Below are positions 34,681-46,600 of a DNA stretch of 64,000 bases, one piece after another (positions within the stretch are counted from its first letter, which is position 1; every line of letters begins with the position of its first letter). The stretch comes from Siphonodentalium dalli. Its lineage: Eukaryota > Mollusca > Scaphopoda > Gadilida > Siphonodentaliidae. The notes beneath the pieces are model-generated. The model worked only from the letters and a program-made list of their open reading frames with translations. It searched no databases and was not told the origin of the DNA. The DNA lies in contig CP136064.1 in NCBI GenBank assembly GCA_032622095.1, forward strand, positions 260,317,863-260,381,862. The letters run 5' to 3'. The position numbers and the translations under genes are program-made.

Positions 34681-34871
34681 GACGCAAAGGCCGATATCAC
34701 AGAAGCCATTTCGTTCTTCTTTTCCATGCTAATATACGCCGTGTTGCCCATTAAGCCCGAGTGGGGTGCTGAACTAGACCACATGTCAACAGCGTTCTGA
34801 AATTGAGCATATGTCGAACCATGGATAATGGACTCATCTATGTATGACTGGACAACAAAAGTGAAATCCAT
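34663..34871 (-). other. Unassigned open frame in the large element
   Basis: Minus strand, from an ATG at 34871 that follows an acceptor-like TTTTGTCTTCAG: MDFTFVVQSYIDESIIHGST, then AQFQNAVDMWSSSAP and ISMEKKNEMASVISAFAS, running into the dispersed repeat. A segment such as F-x-N-A-V-D-M-W-S-S-x-A-P recalls the start of matrix-metalloprotease catalytic domains, but no zinc motif follows. It could be a captured exon or chance. Confidence 0.2.
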
Positions 34872-35444
34872 GTTGAGTTAGAACTGAAAGCAACCTGAAG
34901 ACAAAAGATATGTCATTCGTATCTATTACAGAAACACAGCGAGGTCGGAGATAAAGCATGTATGCTTGTTTATCTCTGATTCTTGCGTCCCAAATCGAGA
35001 TGTAAATATTTACCCTTTCGAGCACCCGAACCAGTCCAGAACACGTCTTAAAAGTCAGGAAAATGAAAGAGCGAGAGTCATATACTAATCTAGTGATATG
35101 AATGACTAGACATTCTCCAGCAAAGCCCGTGACCACGAAAGAGCTGGATGGAACATGGAAAGAAGCAACAACTTATAAAGCAAGAAGTGGAACACATCCC
35201 AAACCGAGAACAGTAAAATGGTTGAATACCTCTCAGGATGGTCGAACCCAGGTCGCCAAGTGTGCAGTCCGATGGCATCACCACCCAGCTCTGACGACGT
35301 TAGGCAGGGTATAAATTGACTGGCATCACAGGGCAAGTTGCTACCCAAATGCGAACAAAAGCCATGCAACTTGGATCCTATTTCCTCATTTGACTGTCCC
35401 AGGGTACGCCAACAGTCGTCCCGAGTATCCGACTTGGAGTCCCT

Positions 35445-36830
35445 GTCGATAGTCCAGAAAGCCCACCAAATGCGGCCAATGGGTTCGATGGGTAGCCCCA
35501 ACCCGCGACCTGTTTGGTGGGACTATCGTCATGAGCACTAATTACGCCAATGAAGGGAACACTATACATCGACAAGTGACAGTGTCCTGGTCGTAAAGGT
35601 TTCTATCTCTTCCAGGGAACCCTCGAAACAAGGGAAAGCACTCTGATGTTCTGTTAAATTGTAAATGATTGCAGAACAATGCTATCAAATCATGTCAATC
35701 TGAGGTTATTTGCTAATCAAAACTCGACATTAATTTTCTTCCTGCGCTTGGCTGCATCAGAGAACACTGAACAACTAACTGAGCTTCCTCGTAAGCGCAT
35801 GTAAAGGTGACCCGAAAGGAATGTCGAAAGCCCTTTCACCTCGTGCTGGAGCGACTGCTCGATCTGATCCCGATCTCCATCCGTCGATGGGGTGTTAACA
35901 GCACAATACACCACGACAAGCTTCATTTCTAATTGCATGTGAGGTCTGGTCATTGGGGACCCCGGAGGAATGTCCAGAGCCTGTACATCTCGGGGATGGA
36001 GCAGCAGCTCGACCTATCCCGATATCCAACCGACCGAACTGGCGATGGGAGGTTAGTAGGTACCAGTTCCCAAGCAAGCTTCCTGCTATAATGGCGTCAG
36101 GGAATAAGATCTTTTGTTTTCATTTAAAATCAAACCCGAAGTTACTGGTAGCTGTTGGCCAGAATGCGGCCAGTAACCTGTCTGCCAAGCCCCCGGAAGT
36201 GGTGGCTTATAATAAGGAGGAAACAAGCCTGTGAACTGTGATCCCATTCCAAGCCCAGCTGGGGCAGAAGGCATGGAGGATAAACTTTCAGGTGCCAAAT
36301 AATAGCGTAAATGTAATATTTTTTTAGAGAAAATGTCTCCTAATTTGAATTGAGACAAAGTAAAATGGCCATTCTACTAGTAATTTTAGCCGAAATTCCC
36401 ACACACTATTATCATAAGGCACCGGAGAGCCTGGTCAGGGAGTATCCCTCAGCCGCGCTGACCCCGAGATGACAACTTGTAGCGATGGACGGCGTGTGTC
36501 GAGTGTTAGTAGAGCTGAATCACAGCCGAGGAAGCAGATTGACGTCCCGTTCGATAGTCCAGGGAGCGCACCAACTGTGACTAATGGGTTCTATGGGTAG
36601 CCCCAACCCGCACCCTGTTTGGTGTGACTATCGCCCTGAGTGCTAATTACGCCAATTAGAGGAACACGATATATCGGCAAGCGTCAGTGTCCTAGGGGAA
36701 GCAACTCGTGGGAGCTACGGGTTCGATGGGTAGCCCCAACCCACGTCCTGTGTGGTGTGACTATCGCTCCAAGTGCTAATTACGCCAATTAGAGGAACCC
36801 TATATATCGACTTTCGTTCTCTACTCTTGG
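35445..36830. repeat. Triplicated GTAGCCCCAACCCGC block plus a diverged duplication
   Basis: Copies at about 35445-35592, 36546-36695 and 36716-36830 share GGTTCGATGGGTAGCCCCAA, CCTGTTTGGTG-GACTATCG and GCTAATTACGCCAATTAGAG. Two further diverged copies of another block (AAGGAATGTC...CCTCG...GGAGC...GCTCGA) lie at 35816-35930 and 35963-36080. GC-rich compared with flanks; no recognised product. Confidence 0.75.
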
Positions 36831-38210
36831 GACCTCGAAACGAGGGAAGCGACTTCAAGGGGAGCTACAGGGAAGGCGATTCATGAACCTGGTCTTACCT
36901 CGATTAGCAGTCCTGTGAAAGTAATTAATGTGATTGCACAAATACACCTGTTGTGTTATGTTACCATGTGGCAACCAAGGCAGTAACGGCCCCATTGTTA
37001 ATCATCCAGGGTGAAAAAGGTTCAAATTGACATTCGGGATTTACAATCCTATCAGCCTATTTCACACTGCTTTTTCCGTCAGTTGTACCCCAGACGATGA
37101 GTGTCAACGTATAAGGAAAGCCACCTAATTTCGTGATACCTTTAACCACCGTCAACGCACGTGGTAACTTAAATAACACGTCACCTGTATGCCATAGATT
37201 TGTTATAAAGAAAACGATCAGCGTCTTTAGTCATATCCAATGGTGCCTCGAATGTTCTGCCTTTAATAGGCCAGAAATGCTGCATTGTCTGCATAGACAA
37301 CGGATATTAAATCATTGACCGATTAAAATTATGGAAGACAAAGTCGGTTAAAACGAAACGAGTCATCCGATTCCGATATTATATTCGGAACAAACCGTCG
37401 TAATCTTTATGTGAATTGTACATAATTTTCAACTATAAGCAAAGAAATAATGTTGTTTGTATAATACAACAAAACAAAACTGTTTTTGCTATACAAAAAA
37501 CTGCAACTTAGCTTCGTAGGAGTGCCGTCCGTCCATGGCAGGAGGGATAAAAAATATGACGAATACTTCACTACGTGTCAGAAATCACGTGATTACACGT
37601 GTCATGAACATGACAGAGGATATGTACCATAGAATTTCGTACCGTTTTTTCAACTCGGAGAGTTAACCCCTCCTACTTGGGATAATATACCATATAGTTC
37701 AGTGGGCAAGATACCTTTGACGGAGATACACTATTTCAAGGCTTGCAAAGACAATTTCCCATTTCTAAGGCCAAAAACTGTTGAAAAGCATATGCACATG
37801 CGATCGAAAAAAAATTAATTAATTCTCGACACACGCCATCGAAGCATTACACCTCTGCATTGGTTAGCTCCTGGTCTTGATTTATTTCATCCCAATTCAC
37901 TGAATCAAGTATGAATTTTTTTTACTGAGATTGCAGTCGTGATTATTTCGTACTGATTAAAAGTTTCTCTGATATATTAAACACAAATAAAAGATTTCAC
38001 TCACAGGTTTCGGGACCATGTGTGCTGACCTGTGAAACAGGAAATTGACTGCATGATCTCATGGTCAAATTTGTCAGATTGCAAGAAAATGGTGAGCATT
38101 ATAATGATAAGTACATGATATAAAAGTTTGTGAAACATGAAACAGTACCGTAAAATGGGGTGGATATGGACAAATTTTCGATTAGTGAAAAATCTCTACA
38201 GAAGTTTCTT
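36831..38210. other. Right part of the large element and following intergenic DNA
   Basis: 37540-37690 repeats, inverted, the interior of the element at 30894-31219 (ACTACGTGTCAGAAATCACG, CGTACCGTTTTTTCAACTCG). After the MITE end at 37746, the segment GCCAAAAACTGTTGAAAAGC is repeated at 40310. No gene recognised. Confidence 0.5.
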
Positions 38211-38610
38211 TTAACCCTTTACCCAACAAACCGGCCAAAACCGGCCAAATAAAGCTTCAACAGCCTAAAATATCTTCGGTCTGTCTCAATAGAACCATAC
38301 AAATATGGATATCATTGGAACCGGCTCCTTGACCACATTGTGATAGTTACAGTTATGCCCTGTGCCAATGCATTCTCTTATATATGCGAGTCGACCATAG
38401 GTCGCCTCGCATATATAAGAGAATGCATTGGCCTAAAAAAAATCTTTTTTTAACACTTTTTACCATTTTTTCTTACATTCTTTAACAATTTTATAATTTT
38501 TAATGTGTTAAGCCAATGCATTCTCTTATATATGCGAGGCGACCTATGGTCGACTCGCATATATAAGAGAATGCATTGGCACAGGGCCGTTCTGTTGGGT
38601 AAAGGGTTAA
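38211..38610. mobile_element. TTAA MITE family P1 (copy 2)
   Basis: TTAA at 38211-38214 and 38607-38610; ends TTAACCCTTTACCCAACA/complement. Both double-hairpin modules are intact (GCCAATGCATTCTCTTATAT stems with GTCGACCATAGGTCGC loop). Confidence 0.9.
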
Positions 38611-39179
38611 CTGGGTGTAAATTTGATCTAACCACAGTCTCTAAACGAACACAAGTATCAACTGTATTCAACATGATTGATGTTTATATGCGATATACAT
38701 ATATTTTATATAAAAACAATGACCTGTTTAATAGATGGTGATTTATATTTATAGAAATAATGCATCATGAATCGTGTGTGTTGTCAACTTTTACCATGAA
38801 AACCTCCGATGAATAGGGATGGGCAGTATTTATATATTTACTTATTTATGGCAGGTCATATATATGGCATGAGGATCAATTTTTTGGGGATAGTTAATAC
38901 ATAGTGGAGGTGCTTATCATATACAATTGGGACAATGATGGAACTAAGTATAACTAAAATGACAGACAAACATATTGCTCACTCTCTTACAGCTAGTGAA
39001 ATCGGTTGGAATGATGTGCGGTTGCCTTACTATTCTATAGCAGACTTTATGCCCATATCCAGTGGCGGGATCTTCATCAATTTTAATCGACTTTATCATA
39101 CAAATCAGTACAAAATGCTATATTTATTGGAAAGAGTGATCTTACAGTCATAATGATGTATTATAAGCTAACTGTTATG
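38611..39179. other. Intergenic sequence, nothing recognised
   Basis: AT-rich, no gene. One open frame of about 70 codons on the plus strand has no motif or splice context. Confidence 0.4.
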
Positions 39180-39636
39180 TTAACCCTTTACCCAACAAAA
39201 GGCCAAAAACGCCCAAATAAAGCTTCAACAGCCTAAAATATCTTCGGTCTGTCTCAATAACACCATACAAATATGGATATCATTGGAACCGGTTCATTGA
39301 CCACATTGTGATGGTTACAGTTATGCCCTGTGCCAATGCATTCTCTTATATATGCGAGTCGACCATAGGTCGCCTCGCATATATAAGAGAATGCATTGGC
39401 CTAAAAACACTTAACACTTTTTACCATTTTTTCTTACATTCTTTAACAATTTTATAATTTTTCCTTACATTTTTTAACAATTTATATAATAATTTTATAC
39501 ATTCTTTGACAATTTTATCATTTTTAATATGTGTTAAGCCAATGCATTCTCTTATATATGCGAGGCGACCTATGGTCGACTCGCATATATAATAGAATGC
39601 ATTGGCACAGGGCCATTCTGTTGGGTAAAGGGTTAA
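39180..39636. mobile_element. TTAA MITE family P1 (copy 3)
   Basis: TTAA at 39180-39183 and 39633-39636. Two hairpins; the spacer is expanded by repeats of TTTCTTACATTCTTTAACAA. Confidence 0.9.
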
Positions 39637-40059
39637 ATTATGCACAGAATATGCCATGTAATTAGGAGTAACCTCACATTTGATGTTTGTTTAGGTCTAG
39701 AGAAGACGGCAAATAAGTCTGTATTCTTTTGAAATTGTGTAAACATTGTGATAAAATATATATTTCTCATTAAATTACTACTTTCAGTTGACAAATCTTG
39801 TGGAGTTCAGAACAAATATAATGCTTTCTATAGAATAAACTGGGTTGCTTTCACAATGACTGGAAGGTCATAAATATGCAATAATTGGTTGCTTTCACAA
39901 TGACATATTATTACTGTCAATGGTGATTTTAGATGCGTGGATGATTTACTCTTGAAGTACGCTATAGAAGAGTAAGGCAAATGTACTTTTGATGTAAACC
40001 AGTCTTATCCCTACCGATTTCAATAGTTGTTTTACGTCGAATGAAACTTGGACTAACTC

Positions 40060-40260
40060 CCCTGTGCCAATGCATTCTCTTTAATATATATGCAAGTCGA
40101 CCATAGGTCACCTCGCAAACATAAGAGAATGCATTGGCCTGACAATTTTTATAATTTTTTATCAATTTTTCTTACATTCTTTAACAATTTTTATAATTTT
40201 TTCTTACATTCGATAACAAATTGACTCGCATATATAAGAGAATGCATTGGCACAGGGTTT
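40060..40260. mobile_element. Stand-alone double-hairpin module
   Basis: CCCTGTGCCAATGCATTCTC and GAGAATGCATTGGCACAGGG face each other with the usual AT-rich spacer (TTTCTTACATTCTTTAACAA). No TTAACCC ends are visible around it. The left hairpin is imperfect; the right hairpin has lost one arm. Confidence 0.7.
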
Positions 40261-40535
40261 TTGCAAAACTTAGTCCACACAAAGAAAGCCCATTTCCCAT
40301 TTCTCAGGCCAAAAACTGTTGAAAAGCATTTGCACAGGTATTATCCCGACCAAATAGGTGGTTTACGTCATTTGAAACTTGGATAATTGTCCTGAAGAAT
40401 TTAATGATTGATTATCATAAAAATCTGAGAAAATGTACCCTTTTCACCTCAGTCACAATTCCACCCCATTTTACAGTAAAAACCTGTGGAAAATAGCACC
40501 AATTAATAATGTCAACATTCTATGTAAGGAATACA

Positions 40536-40685
40536 TCACAGATCCATCAGAGTTGTAATGTCGTGTATGCGGTTCTTCCTGAGCTGTTCATGTGACATCT
40601 TCTTCCCAAATGCGCCTTGCATAAGTTGCCTTTTTCTCTCCTGTAGTTCCATCATTCTCTCTTCAATACTGTTCTCAACGATGAA
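40536..40685 (-). CDS. HLTF: HLTF last exon
   Basis: Acceptor CATATTACAG; encodes FIVENSIEERMMELQERKRQ, LMQGAFGKKMS and ends IHDITTLMDL with TGA at 40538-40536. This corresponds to the conserved C-terminal brace of the second helicase lobe (FIV..S.EE.M...Q..KR.L..GAFG) and the RTLIDL-like terminus of animal HLTF. No polyadenylation signal was identified with confidence in the following 200 bases. Confidence 0.92.
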   Translation of the reverse strand, partial: FIVENSIEERMMELQERKRQLMQGAFGKKMSHEQLRKNRIHDITTLMDL

Positions 40686-43600
40686 CTGTAATATGATTTA
40701 AACATATGTTATTATCCCTCAATAAAATGATAAAAATTGTTAAAGAATGTAAGAAAAATTATAAAAATGATAAATATTATTAAAGAATGTAAGAAAAAAA
40801 TTATAAAATTGTTAAAGAATATAAGAAAAATATCAGTAAATTTTTTTTTGGTACGCACTATTCCATGCCTGATAACGGCAAAAATTCCATTGTTAAGTTT
40901 GTTACCATAGCAAATAAGAACTATATTGATATACAGTATTCAACGATGCCGTAAACACAATTCTGAACTGTCCTCATTGTTATTACCATAATGCAACATC
41001 CGCTGTTTGTTACACCGGTGTAAACTTTTCCATAAACTGGCAGATACCCACTGGTATTCTGCAAGCCTTGAAATAGTGTGTTTGTCATTTGCAGAATGAG
41101 GTCCCCAGAGGGTGAATTTAGTTATGCTACCCCGCATAGCGGGCTAGCATCACTAAATTCACCCTCTGGGGACCTCATTCTGCTTACACCTCAGCAGAAT
41201 GAGGTTCCCAGAGGGTGAATTTAGTGATGCTAGCCTGCTATGCGGGGTAGCATCACTAAATTCACCCTCTGGGGACCTCATTCTGCAAATGACAGACACC
41301 CTATTTCAAGGCTTGCAGGCAGACGAAAAGCTAATACAAGTGATGAAGCATGAAATGTTCAAAAAATAAGTTCAATAAACAACCTTTGTTGCAGGATTTA
41401 GTCATGCAAAGAATAAAATCCAAGATGGCTGATGGTGGCCATGTTTTTTGGCCGAATGACTCCAAAATGACTTGTGCCCATCTGTATGTCAATATTAACA
41501 TAAATGACAAATTTCATGATGATCAGACAAACAGTATGGCCTGTAGTCCATGCTTATGGATTGAATTTTGAAATCCATGATGGCCGCTGGCAAACAAACA
41601 AACACTCCGCCTGCAGTCTGTGCTAATGGATTGAATTTTGAAATACAAGATGGCTGCTGGTGGCCATGTTTTTTTGCCGAATGACCCCAAAATGACTCGT
41701 TCCCATCTAGATATCAATGTCAAATTTCATAATGATCCGACCAAAGGTACGACGTGTAGCCTGTGCCAAAAGATTTAGTCATGCAAAGAGTAAAATCCAA
41801 CATGGCTGCTGGTGGCCATGTTCTTTAGCCGAACGACCCCAAAATGACTCGTTCCCATCTACATGTCAATATTAACTTACACGACAAATTTCATGATGAT
41901 CAGACGAACACTCCGGTCTGTAGCCCGTGCTAGTGGATTGAATTTTGAAATCCAAGATGGCCACTGGCGGCCATGTTTTTTTGCCAAATGACCCCAAAAT
42001 TACTCGTTCCCATCTACATGTCAATGTCAATGCCCATAACAAATTTCATAATGATCCGACCAAATGTACAACCTGTAGCCCGTGCTAAAGGAAATTGTTG
42101 ACTAATCATGCACACACACGCGCACTCACACACGCGCACACGGACGACGGATACCAAGCCATGGCATTAGCTCAAACTTTACAAAGTAAAGTTGAGCTAA
42201 AAAAGGATTTGGTTTTCAGGCCCCGCCGCATTGAAAAAAAATAGCCATTGAGGTTATTTATTATATTCTTGCAGCCCTTGAAATTAGGAAATATTTCCCA
42301 CAGCAAATTTAATACTGTGGCATTATAGGTTCCACATGTTGCCACAGCATTTACCATAGCATTGCTTATTGCCGTAGCCAATTTCAAGGACTGCTTGTTA
42401 CTGAAAAATCTCCCAATTTAAACCCTTGGAATATAAATTGAATACAGAAAAACACGAAACAATGTAAACATAATTGGGTTCACCAACAAACAGGCTCTTT
42501 GAAATAAACGGATATTCAAGACAAAAATATAATAGGAGAAATCTTTGCCATACGATATCAGATGGGTGTGTTATAAACACAAATCCATACAAACATATTA
42601 CTGTGACTAACTGGACTAATAAACACAAAGCCATACAAACATATTACTGTCACTAACTGGACTAATAAACACAAAGCCATACAAACATATTACTGTCACT
42701 AACTGGACTAATAAATACAAAGCCATACAAACATATTACTGTCACTAACTGGACTAATAAATACAACGCACTCCTTCAAATGCCGAAGAAGATTTAATTA
42801 AAGACCAGTGTGCAAGTCAGCAAATAATGTGTCTGTCCTTTGCAGTATGAGGTCCCCAGAGAGTGAAGCAAAGCAGGCTAACATCACCAAATTCACCCTC
42901 TGGGGACCTCATTCTGTTTAGGCCTCATCTTCTGGGAAAGTATCTATAGTCTCAAGTTAACATTGTTTTTAGTTTATTTTTCCCTTCTGGGATGTTTCTA
43001 TATCCCCTAATTTGCAGAAGATAAATTGCATAATCAAGTTGACTAACGGGTGAACATCACCAACTTCAACTGGGGAAATTCAATCTGATTCTGGTCTCCC
43101 ATAGCAGTTGAGGTTGAGGCCTAAGCTGCAGATGATACTTGACTGCTCCAAGCTCAACATACCATCTCAACTGGCATGCCGTATCGAGGTCGCTTCCAGG
43201 TCTCTGCTATAAACTGCATCAACACAGACTCTACCTAATGACTACATCCACTAAGAAGAAGCAGACTTTCCTAAACTCAGAATAGGAACTAAGCCCAGCC
43301 ACTTCCGATGTTTTGTTTATATTCACCATATCATGAATCTCTTCAATTAAGTATGCAGGATGTATATAAGCGGAGCTGACTATTCCCACAGTTAGGCAGA
43401 GTAGGTTCTCCTACCAAAGAAGGTATCTACCAGCTAGGTAAAGGTACCCAGAGGGTGAATTTGATGATCCCAGCCAAACATAAGGATAGCGTCACTAAAT
43501 TCACCCTCTGGGGACCTCATTTTGCAAAGACAGACACACTATTAGCAGGCTTGACAGTGTGTTATCCTCATGCCATCACACTTAAAGTGATGTGAAACAC

Positions 43601-46600
43601 TCTGGTAGGGTGATCAAATATAAATGGATAATAATCTTGTTCAAAGTAGTAATTTGTACAAATATCATATCCAAATTGACAACACACACCGTCATTCTTA
43701 AATATTAATTAAATGCAGTGACTCTCGATGGCGAAATCGTTTTCGTTAGTTTATCGTCGATAGATGTGTCCCGAATCGAGTAGTAAATATTTACATTTGA
43801 GCGTAGTTCAGACGATGTTTTCTATGGAGTGGTACGGTCGATTTGCTTCAGATTTTCGGCGATGTTAGTAGAAAGGTACATTCCTCCAGTTGGTATAGCG
43901 CCTGGATACTAACTGATCAGTGTCACGCACCCGAACAAGTACATAATATGTCAATGACTGCCAGTAACAAGTGTTGTTCTCGGATATATCAAATAAATGA
44001 TTAAAATCAGACATATTTCATGCCTTGCTGATACAAAAGTAATTACACGAAGAGAAGCTGATCTAACCTTAGTGATGGTGACATCTTTGGTTTGACCGAG
44101 TCTGTGGCATCTATCAAAGCACTGGTCTTCAGAAGCTGGGTTCCAAGCCTAAAAATCGGTAAATTGTGTTAATTAATATTATAAGAACAATAAGAGATGG
44201 ACTGTCATCCGTCTCATAACCCCATGTGGCATACCGTCTAGTATGGCTGAAGGGGTCACTCTCACCATAAAAAGTGCTGAAGGGTACACAGGGTTTGAAA
44301 ATGTGCTGAAGGGTACACAGGGTTTGTGATCGGCATAAACACCATTACTTAAATTGTGTTTATGAAAGTCTGGCGCCCATAAGCAGTTTGTTTTCAGTAC
44401 ATTTTAATATTCATTGGAAAGTAAACAATTATTCTCTAACAGAAATCATGGCAGATACGAAAACTGAATGTCCTTTAGAACGACATTTCAAACCCTGTGT
44501 ACCCTTCAGCACATTTTGAAAATCCTGTGTACCCTTCAGCACTTTTTTTGGTGAGAGTGACCCCTTCAGCTCTAGTATGGGCATACATATAATCTATGAC
44601 TGAAATAAAACAAAGATGAATAACTCTAAAATGGAAAACCAGAACAAAACGATTGAACACTCCATTCAATGTCATCATAGTGGTGACAACCGGTGGTGGA
44701 GATATCTGCTCTGTCAAGACAAAAAGACAGTCAATGACTGTGGGTCGCTCACCAGACTGTAAAGACTGAGCAGACTGGGACTCTGAAGACCATATGAGTT
44801 AGTATTTGTCAAAATCACATAAAAACAAGTACATGTAGTTCTAAACAAGAAAATAGCTAGAGGGTCTCCGTTAATTAAGCAGTGGGGTGTCCACATTGAA
44901 ATTTTCAACTGCACACCCCTGATACCTCCCATCCCAGCCTCTCTGTCGCCTAATTTAAGCAAACACACGCCCAAGTTCATAAAAATTCCTTTGCACATGT
45001 TAGAATTTTACAACTGATATCTCAAGCTTTCCCAACTGTTGCAAAGTTCCAACCTGACATTCCCCCATTTTTAATGGCTGACCCCATTCAAACATATTTG
45101 AATCCAAACTATCCATGAACCCTACACACCAAATGCCATTCTAACCTATTTTAAAATGTAACCCAGTCATCTGAGGCCCATCCATACTCTATATAGGCTA
45201 AATAGGCCTAATGACTCTTGAGTAGACGTTTTAAGAATTATGTCCCTGTTCTAACCCCTATTTGACCTGGTGACCCTATTTGAACAAATCTGAATCCCAG
45301 TCACCTAAGGACCCTCCATACAAAATATAAGCTAAATATGCTAAATGATTCTTGAGAAGATGTTTTAAGAATAACTATTGAGGTAAAGAGTTATATACCT
45401 GGCTCTGCCCTTATTTGACCCAGTGATCCACAATTTGAAAAAATCTGAATCATAGTCACCCAAAGACCATCCATACCAAATATGCTGAATAGGGCTGATG
45501 GTTCTTGAGAAGGTGTTTTAAGAAATACTAGAGAGGGAACAAGTTGCGTCCATGGCTCCAACACTATTTTACCTGGTGAACAAATTTAAACAAATCTGAA
45601 TCCCTGTCATCCAAGGACTCTGAATACCAAATATAAGCTGAATAGGTCTGATGGTTCTTGATAAAAAAAATTGAAGAATTACAATTGATGGACAAGTTAT
45701 GTCCCTGGCTGTTCCCTTATTTGACCCGGTGACCCCATTTGAAAACATATGTACCACAGTCACCAAAGGACCCTCCCTACCAAATTTAAGCTGAATAGGT
45801 CTGATGGTTCTTAAGAAGAAGACTATAGCTCCACCAGAGACTTGGTCTCAGATGAGATAAAAAGCCCACCCCTTCCATCCAGTTTCCCATATATATAATT
45901 GTGTCAGAACACAGGTATTTATTTTTAATGTCAGAATCACACTTGGCATAATTTTTCTCCATGAATACAACAAACTTAAGAATGTGGATTGCTAGTTATC
46001 ATAGCCATTCTGGGTCATTTATATACAAACAGCTAACACTGTGACACAAGCATGGCATATGCCAGTTACCAGTATCAGTATGGGATATTCCACACAGAGC
46101 TGTCACAACAATCCGATTTAATTTCAATCACAGCTGCCATAATGACTTTATAATCACCTTTCTGATTTCTATGCTGTTATTAAGTAAACACTCTGTCTCC
46201 TATATCTCATTGTGCTGTGTACATATGTTCTGGATTTTAGAGTGATTTAAAACCAAATTTGCTGTTGGGACTCCAGGTACCTGGGGATGTTATAATGGCA
46301 AGAGTTTTTCATATCTTTTAACAAGTTTTTAAAAAACAAAAAAACAAACAAACAAAAAAACAAATCATTGAGCAAGGAGTTGAATCTAAATTAATCAGTC
46401 TAATTAAACAAAATAAAAATATTTTCTTTTTTGTTTTTAATATTTTTTTTAATTGAGCAATGAGTTCAATTTGATTTATTTTTTTTTATTGAGCAACGAG
46501 TTCAATCTGAATTTTTTTTTTTTTTGGAGTTAGGTCCCTGACTCCGCCCACATTTAACCCAGTGACCTCATTTGAACAAATCTGAACCCCAGTCACCCAA

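Larger units (their letters stand above)
31220..37730. mobile_element. 6.5-kb terminal-inverted-repeat block without recognised transposase
   Basis: Ends TGTATCTCCTTCAAAGGTAT and, reverse-complemented, TGTATCTCCGTCAAAGGTAT, both continuing CTTGCCCACTGAACTATATG. The interior is noticeably more GC-rich (31.7-36.9 kb) than the surroundings and contains a poly-C tract (31644-31685), a palindromic MITE (33516-33880), mollusc-type dispersed repeats (32760-33480, 34290-34680) and a triplicated GTAGCCCCAACCCGC block (35.4-36.8 kb). No transposase, helicase or integrase motif was found in any frame. It may be a non-autonomous element that captured host DNA. Confidence 0.6.

Noticed and set aside
35106-35501. 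131-codon minus-strand frame (Trp- and Leu-rich)
   Set aside because: It overlaps one copy of the triplicated GC-rich block, other copies of which do not preserve the frame; no domain recognised.
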